Below are positions 40,521 to 50,914 of a stretch of 64,000 nt of DNA, one piece after another. The DNA comes from Brachybacterium squillarum M-6-3. Lineage in GTDB: Bacteria > Actinomycetota > Actinomycetes > Actinomycetales > Dermabacteraceae. Location of the stretch: contig NZ_AGBX01000001.1 of NCBI RefSeq assembly GCF_000225825.1, forward strand, positions 248,001 through 312,000. Reading direction: 5' to 3'. A model generated the notes under the pieces. The model was not told the origin of the DNA. It did not search any database and was given only the letters and a program-made list of their open reading frames with translations. Numbering within the stretch: the stretch's first letter is position 1; every line of letters starts with the position of its first letter. Made by a program: the position numbers and the translations under genes.

Positions 40521-42083
40521 CTACTGCGCGGGCACGTCCTCGAGGAAGAAGTAGGAGGGCACCCGGGCGGCGTAGGGCACCTGGCCGCCCTCCTGCGGCT
40601 CGTGCCAGGTGACGATCTCCGTGGAGCCCTCGCGGGCCTGGGCGTACTGGGTGGCGAGGAACATCAGGCCGATGACGCTGGCCAGACCCTGGCTGGCGGG
40701 CTGGGCGCGCAGCACCTCGCCGATGGAGGCCTGCCCGGCGCGGGCGCGCACGGCGTTGACGTCGCCGGTGAGGCCGACGAGGTCGATGTCGTTGGTGCGC
40801 ACGAGGTCGGTGAGCACCTCGACGCTGAGCGCGGTGGCGTCGTGCACCTCGGCCTCGACGGGGGCGCCGGGGTCGGTGGGGTCCTTCAGCCGGTGCTGGG
40901 AGACGGAGCCGAGCTGGACGCGGGAGAGGTCGAGCTCGAGGGGGAAGGGCGCCCGGGTGGGCACCTCGTCCTTCTGCGCCAGGGCCAGGCCCTGCGCCTC
41001 CTGCAGCGCCTCCATCAGCACCCGGTGCTGGCGGAAGTCCTGCGAGCGCACGAAGCGGGCCAGCGAGCGGTACAGCTCGGTCTTGACGTCCAGCACCTCC
41101 TGCGCGGGTTCGTAGAGGTCGCTGAACACGTTGGCCAGGTGCTCGCGCTCGGCGCGGCTGAGGGTGCGGGCGAAGTCGCGCTCCAGCAGCCGGTCCACGA
41201 CGTCCTGGGCGGTGCCGGTCTGGACGGGGTCGTTGAGCATCCGGAAAAAGGCGGTGAAGGTGCGGCCGACGGTGGACTGGCCGAGCAGGTCGTCCCCGGC
41301 CAGGAGCTGCTCGAGGATCTCGCCGCGAGAGGACTCCGGGGAAAGGATCTGCTCGCGCAGGTGCAGGTCGACGGCGCGGAGGTCCTCGCGGTACTGCAGG
41401 AAGTCGCCGGAGAGCTCGCCGGCGATCTGCAGGATGTCGCGCAGCCGGTCGACGGAGGCCTCCGGGCTGGGCAGCATCAGCTCCCCCTCGGAGAGCTCGC
41501 GGATCTCCGCCTCGATGCGCTCGCGGCGGCGCTGCAGGTCGGCCAGGCGCACGTCACGGTCGGTCTCGGTCTCGTGGGCGAGGCGCTCGAACTGCTGCAG
41601 CACCAGGGTGAGGCGGGACTCGGTGGTGGTGGGCCGGTGCTCCTCGAGGGAGGCGATGAACTGGATCGCGTCGATCGTGGCGGGGGAGGGCTCGAAGGTG
41701 GTCTCGGTGTGCGAGGGGTCGTCGCGGCGAGTCAGGTAGCCCTCGCGCACCCAGGCGTCGGCGTACTCGGCGGCGCTGCGGCCGCGGGGCGGCCCGTCCT
41801 CGCCCGACTCCGCGGGCGACTCCGCGTCGCCGACGTCGGCGGCCCGGTCCTCGTCGCGCAGCAGGTCCAGGTGCGCGGCGACGCGGGCGACGAACTCGCT
41901 GCGGGGCAGGCGGCGGTCCCCGGCGGGGAAGGTGGCCTGGAGGATGGAGAGCACGGCGGGGGCCTTGGTGGCGGCCAGCAGGCGCCAGGTGCTGGCGCGG
42001 CGCAGCTGCTCGTAGGCCTCCTTGCGCGCCACGACGGCGTCGGCGCGGCGGTCGGTCCACCGGTCTGGGGCTGGGGAGGTCAC
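40521..42083 (-). CDS. jetA: DUF3375 protein, kleisin-like subunit of Wadjet/MksBEF (JetA/MksF type)
   Basis: 520 aa. The DUF3375 pattern is clear from the N-terminus: AYEQLRRASTWRLLAATKAP, AVLSILQATFPAGDRRLPRS, YADAWVREGYLTRRDDPSHT, TFEPSPATIDAIQFIASLEE, TESRLTLVLQQFERLAHETE. A long helical section follows (RLADLQRRRERIEAEIRELS), then GRTFTAFFRMLNDP and a C-terminal globular domain. In Wadjet/MksBEF this subunit is the kleisin linking the ATPase heads. The gene is alone: terminator on one side, divergent lacZ on the other. jetB and jetC are 22 and 31 kb downstream on the same strand. GTG start from the -10 TAGACT eight bases away, no SD. Confidence 0.85.
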   Translation of the reverse strand: MTSPAPDRWTDRRADAVVARKEAYEQLRRASTWRLLAATKAPAVLSILQATFPAGDRRLPRSEFVARVAAHLDLLRDEDRAADVGDAESPAESGEDGPPRGRSAAEYADAWVREGYLTRRDDPSHTETTFEPSPATIDAIQFIASLEEHRPTTTESRLTLVLQQFERLAHETETDRDVRLADLQRRRERIEAEIRELSEGELMLPSPEASVDRLRDILQIAGELSGDFLQYREDLRAVDLHLREQILSPESSRGEILEQLLAGDDLLGQSTVGRTFTAFFRMLNDPVQTGTAQDVVDRLLERDFARTLSRAEREHLANVFSDLYEPAQEVLDVKTELYRSLARFVRSQDFRQHRVLMEALQEAQGLALAQKDEVPTRAPFPLELDLSRVQLGSVSQHRLKDPTDPGAPVEAEVHDATALSVEVLTDLVRTNDIDLVGLTGDVNAVRARAGQASIGEVLRAQPASQGLASVIGLMFLATQYAQAREGSTEIVTWHEPQEGGQVPYAARVPSYFFLEDVPAQ

Positions 42084-42091
42084 GAGCGGGG

Positions 42092-42097
42092 AGTCTA
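42092..42097 (-). promoter_or_regulatory. -10 box TAGACT of jetA (leaderless)
   Basis: On the minus strand CCCCCGGTAGACT is followed by 8 bases and GTG at 42083, nearly the same as the jetB promoter. Confidence 0.5.
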
Positions 42098-42204
42098 CCG
42101 GGGGTGCCGGGCCGGGGCCCGCGGGGGCGGGCCCCGGCCAACGCGCCGCCGGGACCGTCGCCGGTGGGGCGGCGGGACCGCTACCGCCACGCAGGAGAGG
42201 CGGC

Positions 42205-45249
<3,045 letters not shown>

Positions 45250-45309
45250 GACGCGCTCCGGCGTGCCCGCTGACACCTGCCCTCGCCCTCCGCCGGGCGT
45301 GCCCGATTT

Positions 45310-45348
45310 TTCGACGATCCGTGCCAGATCCTGGCAGGGATCGTCGAA
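45310..45348. terminator. 39-base near-perfect hairpin between convergent lacZ and tgt
   Basis: Outer arms TTCGACGATCC / GGATCGTCGAA and inner arms TGCCAG / CTGGCA pair around the loop ATC, with a single G-G mismatch between them. It lies 60 bases past the lacZ stop and 74 from the tgt stop, and probably ends both transcripts. Confidence 0.75.
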
Positions 45349-45422
45349 TTCTTCGGAGACGGGGCGCCGCGGCGAGGCGCCGCGGAGCGGTGGGACTTGC
45401 GGCGCTGCGGGAGCGCCCGGGG

Positions 45423-46742
45423 TCAGCGGGGGCTGCCGTAGTAGGCGCCGGTGGTCTCCTCGCGCAGCACCTCGAACTCACCCGCGATGAGGGCGGCGCG
45501 GATGCGATCGACCAGGCGCACCACGAAGCGCTCGTTGTGGATGGTGCACAGCGTCGAGGAGAGCATCTCCTTGGCGCGGAACAGGTGGTGGACGTAGGCC
45601 GCCGTGTAGTGGGTGCAGGTGTAGCAGTCGCAGGTCTCGTCGATGGGGGCGAACTGGCGGCGGTAGCGGGCGCCCGTGAGGTTCACCCGGCCCGTCGCAG
45701 TGTAGACGGCGCTGTTGCGCGCCACCCGGGAGGGGGAGACGCAGTCGAAGGTGTCCGCGCCCGCGGCGACGGCGGTGAACAGGTCGTCCACCTCGCTGAT
45801 GCCGAGCAGGTGACGGGGTCGGTCCTCGGGCAGCTCCTCGGCGACCCAGCCGACGATCGTGCCCAGGTTCTCCTTCTCCAGGGCGCCGCCGATGCCGAAG
45901 CCGTCGAAGCCCCAGCCCTCCACCTCCATCGCCCCGAGGTCGGCGGCGGCTTTCCGGCGCAGGTCCTCGTACTGGGCTCCCTGGATCACGCCCCAGAGCT
46001 GCTGATAGGGGCGGTGGGTGCGGTCCGCGCTGAGGCGGGCGTGCTCGGCCAGGCAGCGCTCGGCCCAGAGCCGGGTGCGCTCGAGGGCCTGCTCCTGGTA
46101 GCCGCGGGAGTTCATCAGGGTGGTCAGCTCATCGAAGGCGAACATGATGTCCGCGCCGAGGCCGTGCTGGATCTGCATCGAGATCTCGGGGGTGAAGCGG
46201 TGCACGTCGCCGTTGATGAAGGAGCGGAAGGTGACCCCGTCGTCGTCCACGTGGGCCAGCCGCTCTTTGCCCTCGGCCACGGCGTCGTCCTCCCCGGAGG
46301 AGGTGCGGGCCTTCTCGCCGCCGGAGAACTCGCTGGAGAGCACCTTCTTGAAGCCGGCGCCGAGGCTCATCACCTGGAAGCCGCCGGAGTCGGTGTAGGT
46401 GGGGCCGGGCCAGTTCATGAAGGCGCCCAGGCCGCCGGCCTCGTCCACCAGGTCGTGCCCGGGCTGGAGGTAGAGGTGGTAGGCGTTGGCCAGCAGCGCC
46501 TGCGCGCCGAGGTCGCCCATCGCCTCGGGCAGCACGGCCTTCACGGTGGCCTTGGTACCGACGGGGATGAAGGCGGGGGTGGCGATCTCGCCGTGCGGGG
46601 TGGTGATCACCCCGGCGCGGGCGCGGTCCCCGTGGTGGGCGGTGACGGCGAAACCCGTGCCGGCGCGGCCGGGATGGGCCTCCGGGGCGGGCAGCGGGTC
46701 GGCGCTGGGACGGGCGGGGGCGGCGGGATCGGGCGAGGTCAC
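45423..46742 (-). CDS. tgt: tRNA-guanine transglycosylase (queuine/preQ1 tRNA-ribosyltransferase)
   Basis: 439 aa. It swaps guanine-34 of GUN-anticodon tRNAs for preQ1 or queuine. TPAFIPVGTKATVKAV, YTDSGGFQVMSLG (Asp for base recognition), AFDELTT, WGVIQGAQYEDLR, HLLGISEVDDLF and the nucleophile region TFDCVSPSRVARN are all present. The zinc site is CDCYTCTHYTAAYVHHL. The base-binding loop reads FGIGGALEKENL where E. coli has IGGLAVGE, so substrate preference may differ. No queA, queC, queD or queF is nearby. The GTG at 46742 is chosen over an upstream ATG since the sequence before it is not Tgt-like. Confidence 0.88.
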   Translation of the reverse strand: MTSPDPAAPARPSADPLPAPEAHPGRAGTGFAVTAHHGDRARAGVITTPHGEIATPAFIPVGTKATVKAVLPEAMGDLGAQALLANAYHLYLQPGHDLVDEAGGLGAFMNWPGPTYTDSGGFQVMSLGAGFKKVLSSEFSGGEKARTSSGEDDAVAEGKERLAHVDDDGVTFRSFINGDVHRFTPEISMQIQHGLGADIMFAFDELTTLMNSRGYQEQALERTRLWAERCLAEHARLSADRTHRPYQQLWGVIQGAQYEDLRRKAAADLGAMEVEGWGFDGFGIGGALEKENLGTIVGWVAEELPEDRPRHLLGISEVDDLFTAVAAGADTFDCVSPSRVARNSAVYTATGRVNLTGARYRRQFAPIDETCDCYTCTHYTAAYVHHLFRAKEMLSSTLCTIHNERFVVRLVDRIRAALIAGEFEVLREETTGAYYGSPR

Positions 46743-46859
46743 CGGCACATGGTCCCACGGGCCGCCCGGCGGCTCTCGCTCTGCGACGGGTCCCGCGAGG
46801 GACAAGGCGTGCACGACAGGATCTTCGCGAGATTCTTCCCCGATCCCTCGGTGACGACC

Positions 46860-47321
46860 ATGACCGTCCCCCTGTCGCGCCGCGCCCCGAGGCGGCCGCC
46901 CCCTCCTCCCCGTTCACGCGCCTCGCCGCCCGGCCCCGGCTGGTCGCGTTCCTCGGAGCCGGCCTGGCCGCCGGCTGCGCGCGCCGTCTCGCCACCGTGC
47001 GCACCCTGTCCTCGCTGCCGCTGCTGGGGCTCGTCCTGGTGTTGGGGGCGCGCCCCGTCCCGATGGCGATCACCCTGGCCGTCACGCTCGGTCTGGGGGG
47101 CCGAGCTCGGGCTGCTCGGCCTGGTCGTCCCGGTCGTCAACGGCGCCTCCACCGCGGACTCCTCCGCCGTCTTCGCCCTGCCGTCGCTGGTGATCGCGTT
47201 CCGGATCCTGGCGGGGTCGTTCGGCAGCGACGGCGGCGTGCTCGAGGGCGGCACGGCGGTTCTGCGCACGCTGATCTGGGCGCTCGCCGCCGTCGCGGCA
47301 ACCCTTGTCCCCGCTCTGTGA
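46860..47321 (+). pseudogene. Frameshifted remnant of a small multi-pass membrane protein
   Basis: Two hydrophobic stretches in different frames together read as one protein. In the first frame (about 46910-47098): TRLAARPRLVAFLGAGLAAG, RTLSSLPLLGLVLVLGARPV, MAITLAVTLGLG. In the second (47100-47321): AELGLLGLVVPVVNGAST, ADSSAVFALPSLVIAFRILA, GTAVLRTLIWALAAVAATLV, stop at 47319-47321. They join exactly at a run of six G (47095-47100); one G fewer would restore the frame. No start codon with an SD is visible in the first frame, so decay may be older than the slip. Family not recognised. The left boundary is approximate. Between 46743 and 46859 I see nothing coding. Confidence 0.5.
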
Positions 47322-47392
47322 TCTGTGGCACGGTGAAGTGGTCGGGCTCTCCCTCCCCTGGCCCGGCCGCACCACCGGGAAGGGACGAGACC

Positions 47393-48367
47393 ATGGCCTC
47401 CACCACCGCCTCCACCTCCTTCGGACGGGCCGACGCCCCGCCCCGGCCGCGCTCCCGCACCGTCCCCCTCCGCGGCCTCGCCCTGGCCGGGACCCCGGTC
47501 GCGCTGCTGATGGCGCTCTCGGCCCCGCTGGGACCGTGGGTGTTCCGGCTGTTCCCGTCCCTCGACGACCCGTGGCGGCTCGTGGGCCTCGCCGCGGTCC
47601 TCGCCCTCGGGGCCATCGGGCTCGCCCTCCTGGCCGGTGCGCCGCGCGGCCTCGACCGGAGCGCCCGGGTGATGCTCGGCGGCCCCGCCGTGATGGTGGG
47701 CATCTCCCTGGCGGCGCACGGAGCGGTGCTGTTCCTCGCCACGAACCTCCCCTCAGGCCTCGGGACGCAGGGGCAGACCACTCTGCAGTACGAGATCACC
47801 CGAGCGACCCTGGAGCAGTCCCGAACCCTTCCCGCCGTGCTCGCCCTGGCCGCCCTGGTCGTCGTCGCCGTGCAGGCACGCTCCTGGCCGCGCGAGGATC
47901 CGGCCGCACCGCCGCGCAGCACCTCCCCGGCTCTCGCCGCGGCGCTGGCGGGCGTCGTGCTGCTCGGTGCCCTCGTCGTCGCCCTGATCCCCACCCTGCT
48001 GAGCCGTCGCGTGCTGCCCTTCACGGACGCGGTGCGCCTCGACCCGTGGCCCACCGACTACCTGGGCGGCATGACCGGGGGCATCGCCGAGGCCACCGCG
48101 GGTCTCGCGCTGCTGCTCGGCATCGCCCTCACCGCTCGCGCCACCCGCTCGGTGCGCGCCGCGACCCTGGTCCTTCTGGGTCTGCTCGGGCTGCACATGC
48201 TGGTCGAGACGATCCACCTCTACGCCGAACGGCGCGTCGCCCCCGTCTCCGAGGTCGGGCGCATCCTGCACGACAGTCTGCCCCTCGTCCAGGTCTGGGG
48301 CTTCGTGGCCTGCGCTGTCCTGGGCGTCGCGGTGCTGATCGTGTCGTTCCTCGGCGAGCGCCGCTGA
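47393..48367 (+). CDS. Multi-pass membrane protein of unknown function
   Basis: 324 aa, family not recognised. About seven hydrophobic helices: GLALAGTPVALLMALSAPLG, LVGLAAVLALGAIGLALLAG, VMVGISLAAHGAVLFLATNL, LPAVLALAALVVVAVQAR, ALAAALAGVVLLGALVVALI, GLALLLGIALTARA, LVLLGLLGLHMLVETIHLY and a final FVACAVLGVAVLIVSFLG. A short loop with SRRVLPFTDAVRLDPWPTDY lies between helices 5 and 6. AAGGGA ten bases before the ATG is the likely SD. It follows the frameshifted membrane gene by 70 bases, and whether they are related is unknown. Confidence 0.6.
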   Translation: MASTTASTSFGRADAPPRPRSRTVPLRGLALAGTPVALLMALSAPLGPWVFRLFPSLDDPWRLVGLAAVLALGAIGLALLAGAPRGLDRSARVMLGGPAVMVGISLAAHGAVLFLATNLPSGLGTQGQTTLQYEITRATLEQSRTLPAVLALAALVVVAVQARSWPREDPAAPPRSTSPALAAALAGVVLLGALVVALIPTLLSRRVLPFTDAVRLDPWPTDYLGGMTGGIAEATAGLALLLGIALTARATRSVRAATLVLLGLLGLHMLVETIHLYAERRVAPVSEVGRILHDSLPLVQVWGFVACAVLGVAVLIVSFLGERR

Positions 48368-48564
48368 CCGTCCACCAGGCCTGATCGCCCGGGACCCGCC
48401 AGCACCGTGCATGCCGGGCCTTCCGCCCATCCGGCACCCCGGATCGCGCGGGGTCCGCCACACCTCCCCGCTCCCGCCTCACCGCGGCACCGGGCCCGAC
48501 TATCGTGGTCACCCGGATCGGTGCGGCCCGTCGGGAGCGACGGGGAGAAGATGGGGGCGACGAC

Positions 48565-50844
48565 GTGAGCGCAGCCAGCCCTCCCTCGCCGGACTCGCCG
48601 CACGGCCGCCGCGCCCGGTCCGCCGCCCCGGCCGACGCCTCCGCCTGGATCCAGGACGCCCCCGACGAGCCCCCCGCGCAGGTACCCGCGGCGACACGAC
48701 GAGCCGCGGAGCGGCGGCTCCCTCCTTCGGACCTCGAGGACTGGCTGGAGCCGGGGCAGGACCTCCGCCGCACCTTCCGACCCGAGATCCACGGCCTGCG
48801 CGCCGTCGCGATCCTGCTGGTCGCCGCCTACCACATCTGGTTCGGGCGGGTCTCCGGCGGCGTGGACGTCTTCCTGTTCATCTCCGCCTTCCTGCTGACC
48901 GGCACCTTCCTGCGGCGCATGGAGGCCGGGCGGCCGGTGGCCGTGGCCCACTACTGGCTGCGGACCTTCAAGCGGCTCCTCCCCCCGGCCGTGGTGGTGA
49001 TCCTCGGGTCCCTGGCGCTGAGCTGGTGGCTGCTGCCCGCGACGTCCTGGAGCACGGTGCATCGCCATGCCGTCGGCAGCCTGCTGTACATCCAGAACTA
49101 CGTCCTGGCGGCCGACAGCGTCGACTACTACGCGCACGACGCCGCGGCGGCCTCCCCGCTGCAGCACTTCTGGTCCATGTCCGTCCAGGGCCAGATCTTC
49201 CTGCTCTGGCCGGTGCTGTTCGCCCTCGGGGTGCTGTGGCTGCGCCTGCGTCGCGGACGGTCCTCGCCACGACGGGTCATGCTCGTGATCTTCGGGATCG
49301 TGGGGGCCGCCTCCTTCGCCTGGTCGATCGTGATCACGGCGGCGGACCAGGGCTTCGCCTACTTCGACACCGGGGCCCGTCTGTGGGAGTTCGCCGCGGG
49401 CTCCCTGCTGGCCCTGGCGCTGCCACTCCTGGACCGCCGACGCGAGCGGCGGGGCGCGGGGCGCCGGGGGATCCCCGCGACCCTGCTGGGCTGGGTGGGG
49501 CTGCTCGCCCTGATCGCCTGCGGCGCCCTGCTGGACGTGCAGGGACTGTTCCCGGGGTGGATCGCGCTGTGGCCGCTCGCCGCGGCGGGCCTCGTGATCC
49601 TGGTCGGGGAGACCGGCCGCGCCTGGGGCGTGGACCGGACGCTGTCGTGGGCGCCGATCAGCTTCCTCGGCTCGATCGCCTACGCCCTGTACCTGGTGCA
49701 CTGGCCGCTGCTCATCGGCTGGCTGGCGTACTCCGACCGGGAGCGGGCCGGTCTGCTGGACGGGCTGGCAGTGTTCGGCGCGGCCATCCTGCTGGCCTGG
49801 CTGCTCACCCGGCTGGTCGACACCCCGGTGCGGCGCTCGCCCCTGCTGGATGCGCGGCCGCGCTGGGCCCTGGCCGTGGTCGCCGCCTCGCTCACGGTGG
49901 GACTGGTGGCCGCCCAGGTCGCCTTCCCCGCGCTGACCGCCCGGACCGTCGCCGACCCCGCGGAGGAGCCCACGGCGCAGGCCACGACGGCGGAGCCCAG
50001 CCACCCCGGGGCGGCCTGGAGCGGCGACCCCCTGACCGCGGGGCACGGCGCCCCGATCCCGGGCCCCGAGCAGATCATCGAGCCCGAGTCCCGGATGCCC
50101 ACGGACTGCGGCGGCAGCTTCGCCCCCGAGGACGGGGTGGTCTGCCTGGCCATGCTCCCCGAGGGCGAGGAGCCGGAGGTCACGGTCATGCTCGCCGGCG
50201 ACTCCCATGCCGCGCAGTACACCGCGGCCGCCATGTCCGTGGCGGAGGAGAAGGGCTGGGCGGTCTACTACGTCGGCTACCCCGCGTGCTCGATCACGAC
50301 GCCCGCCGACGAGGAGCGCTGCACCACCCTCCACGAGTCATGGGACGCCGCCCTGGACTCCGTTCAGCCGGACGTGGTGGTCACCCTCGGCTCCTACACC
50401 TCGACCACCGGGACCGAGGAGACCGTCATGCCCGCGGACTACGGGGTGTTCCCCGGGGCGCGGGAACGGGGCATCCCCGTCCTGCTGCTGCGCGACAACC
50501 CCCGCTGGCCGGACGGCGAGTCCCGCTACGACTGCGCCACCGAGGCGATGCGCTCCGGTGGGGACGCCACGGACGCCGACCTCGCCTGCGGCGACGACAT
50601 CGAGGACAAGTTCGCCGCGGGGAATCCGGTGGAGAGCCTGGCCTCGGACAACCCTGCCTCCCCGGTGCACGTCGCCGATCCCGGGGCGGAGGTGCTGTGC
50701 CCGAACGGTCGCTGCTCCCCGGTCATCGGGAACGTCTTCGTGTTCCGCGACAGCGACCACGTCACCTCCGAGTTCTCCGCGACGATGGGGCCGTGGTTCG
50801 CCGAGCAGGTGGATGCCACGCTCTCCCTCGCCGAGGGCGCCTGA
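48565..50844 (+). CDS. Acyltransferase 3 / SGNH-hydrolase fusion (OafA-like surface O-acetyltransferase)
   Basis: About 759 aa. After 60 cytoplasmic residues comes the acyltransferase-3 membrane domain: FRPEIHGLRAVAILLVAAYH (catalytic His region), SGGVDVFLFISAFLLTG, RTFKRLLPPAVV, QHFWSMSVQGQIFLLWPVLF, and about ten helices. The C-terminal exported SGNH domain has VMLAGDSHAAQYTAA (about residue 541) and the Asp/His pair in DSDHVTSEFS (about 729). This class moves acetyl groups across the membrane and onto cell-wall or surface glycans, so it may O-acetylate the polymer made by the locus at 19-40 kb. A TATCGT -10 at 48501-48506 gives a leader of about 50 bases, and the GTG at 48565 follows a GGGG-rich SD; a GTG 60 bases earlier overlaps the -10. 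Confidence 0.85.
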   Translation: MSAASPPSPDSPHGRRARSAAPADASAWIQDAPDEPPAQVPAATRRAAERRLPPSDLEDWLEPGQDLRRTFRPEIHGLRAVAILLVAAYHIWFGRVSGGVDVFLFISAFLLTGTFLRRMEAGRPVAVAHYWLRTFKRLLPPAVVVILGSLALSWWLLPATSWSTVHRHAVGSLLYIQNYVLAADSVDYYAHDAAAASPLQHFWSMSVQGQIFLLWPVLFALGVLWLRLRRGRSSPRRVMLVIFGIVGAASFAWSIVITAADQGFAYFDTGARLWEFAAGSLLALALPLLDRRRERRGAGRRGIPATLLGWVGLLALIACGALLDVQGLFPGWIALWPLAAAGLVILVGETGRAWGVDRTLSWAPISFLGSIAYALYLVHWPLLIGWLAYSDRERAGLLDGLAVFGAAILLAWLLTRLVDTPVRRSPLLDARPRWALAVVAASLTVGLVAAQVAFPALTARTVADPAEEPTAQATTAEPSHPGAAWSGDPLTAGHGAPIPGPEQIIEPESRMPTDCGGSFAPEDGVVCLAMLPEGEEPEVTVMLAGDSHAAQYTAAAMSVAEEKGWAVYYVGYPACSITTPADEERCTTLHESWDAALDSVQPDVVVTLGSYTSTTGTEETVMPADYGVFPGARERGIPVLLLRDNPRWPDGESRYDCATEAMRSGGDATDADLACGDDIEDKFAAGNPVESLASDNPASPVHVADPGAEVLCPNGRCSPVIGNVFVFRDSDHVTSEFSATMGPWFAEQVDATLSLAEGA

Positions 50845-50901
50845 GCGGACCCGCCCCCGCCCCGCTGGCGTGGGGTTCACCGGCCCGTCACCTGCCTGCC
50901 C

Positions 50902-50907
50902 TAGCGT
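50902..50907 (+). promoter_or_regulatory. -10 box TAGCGT of the DUF6541-like gene (leaderless)
   Basis: TAGCGT followed by 7 bases and GTG at 50915, identical in hexamer and spacing to the DUF559 gene promoter at 11342. Confidence 0.5.
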
Positions 50908-50914
50908 CGGCCGG

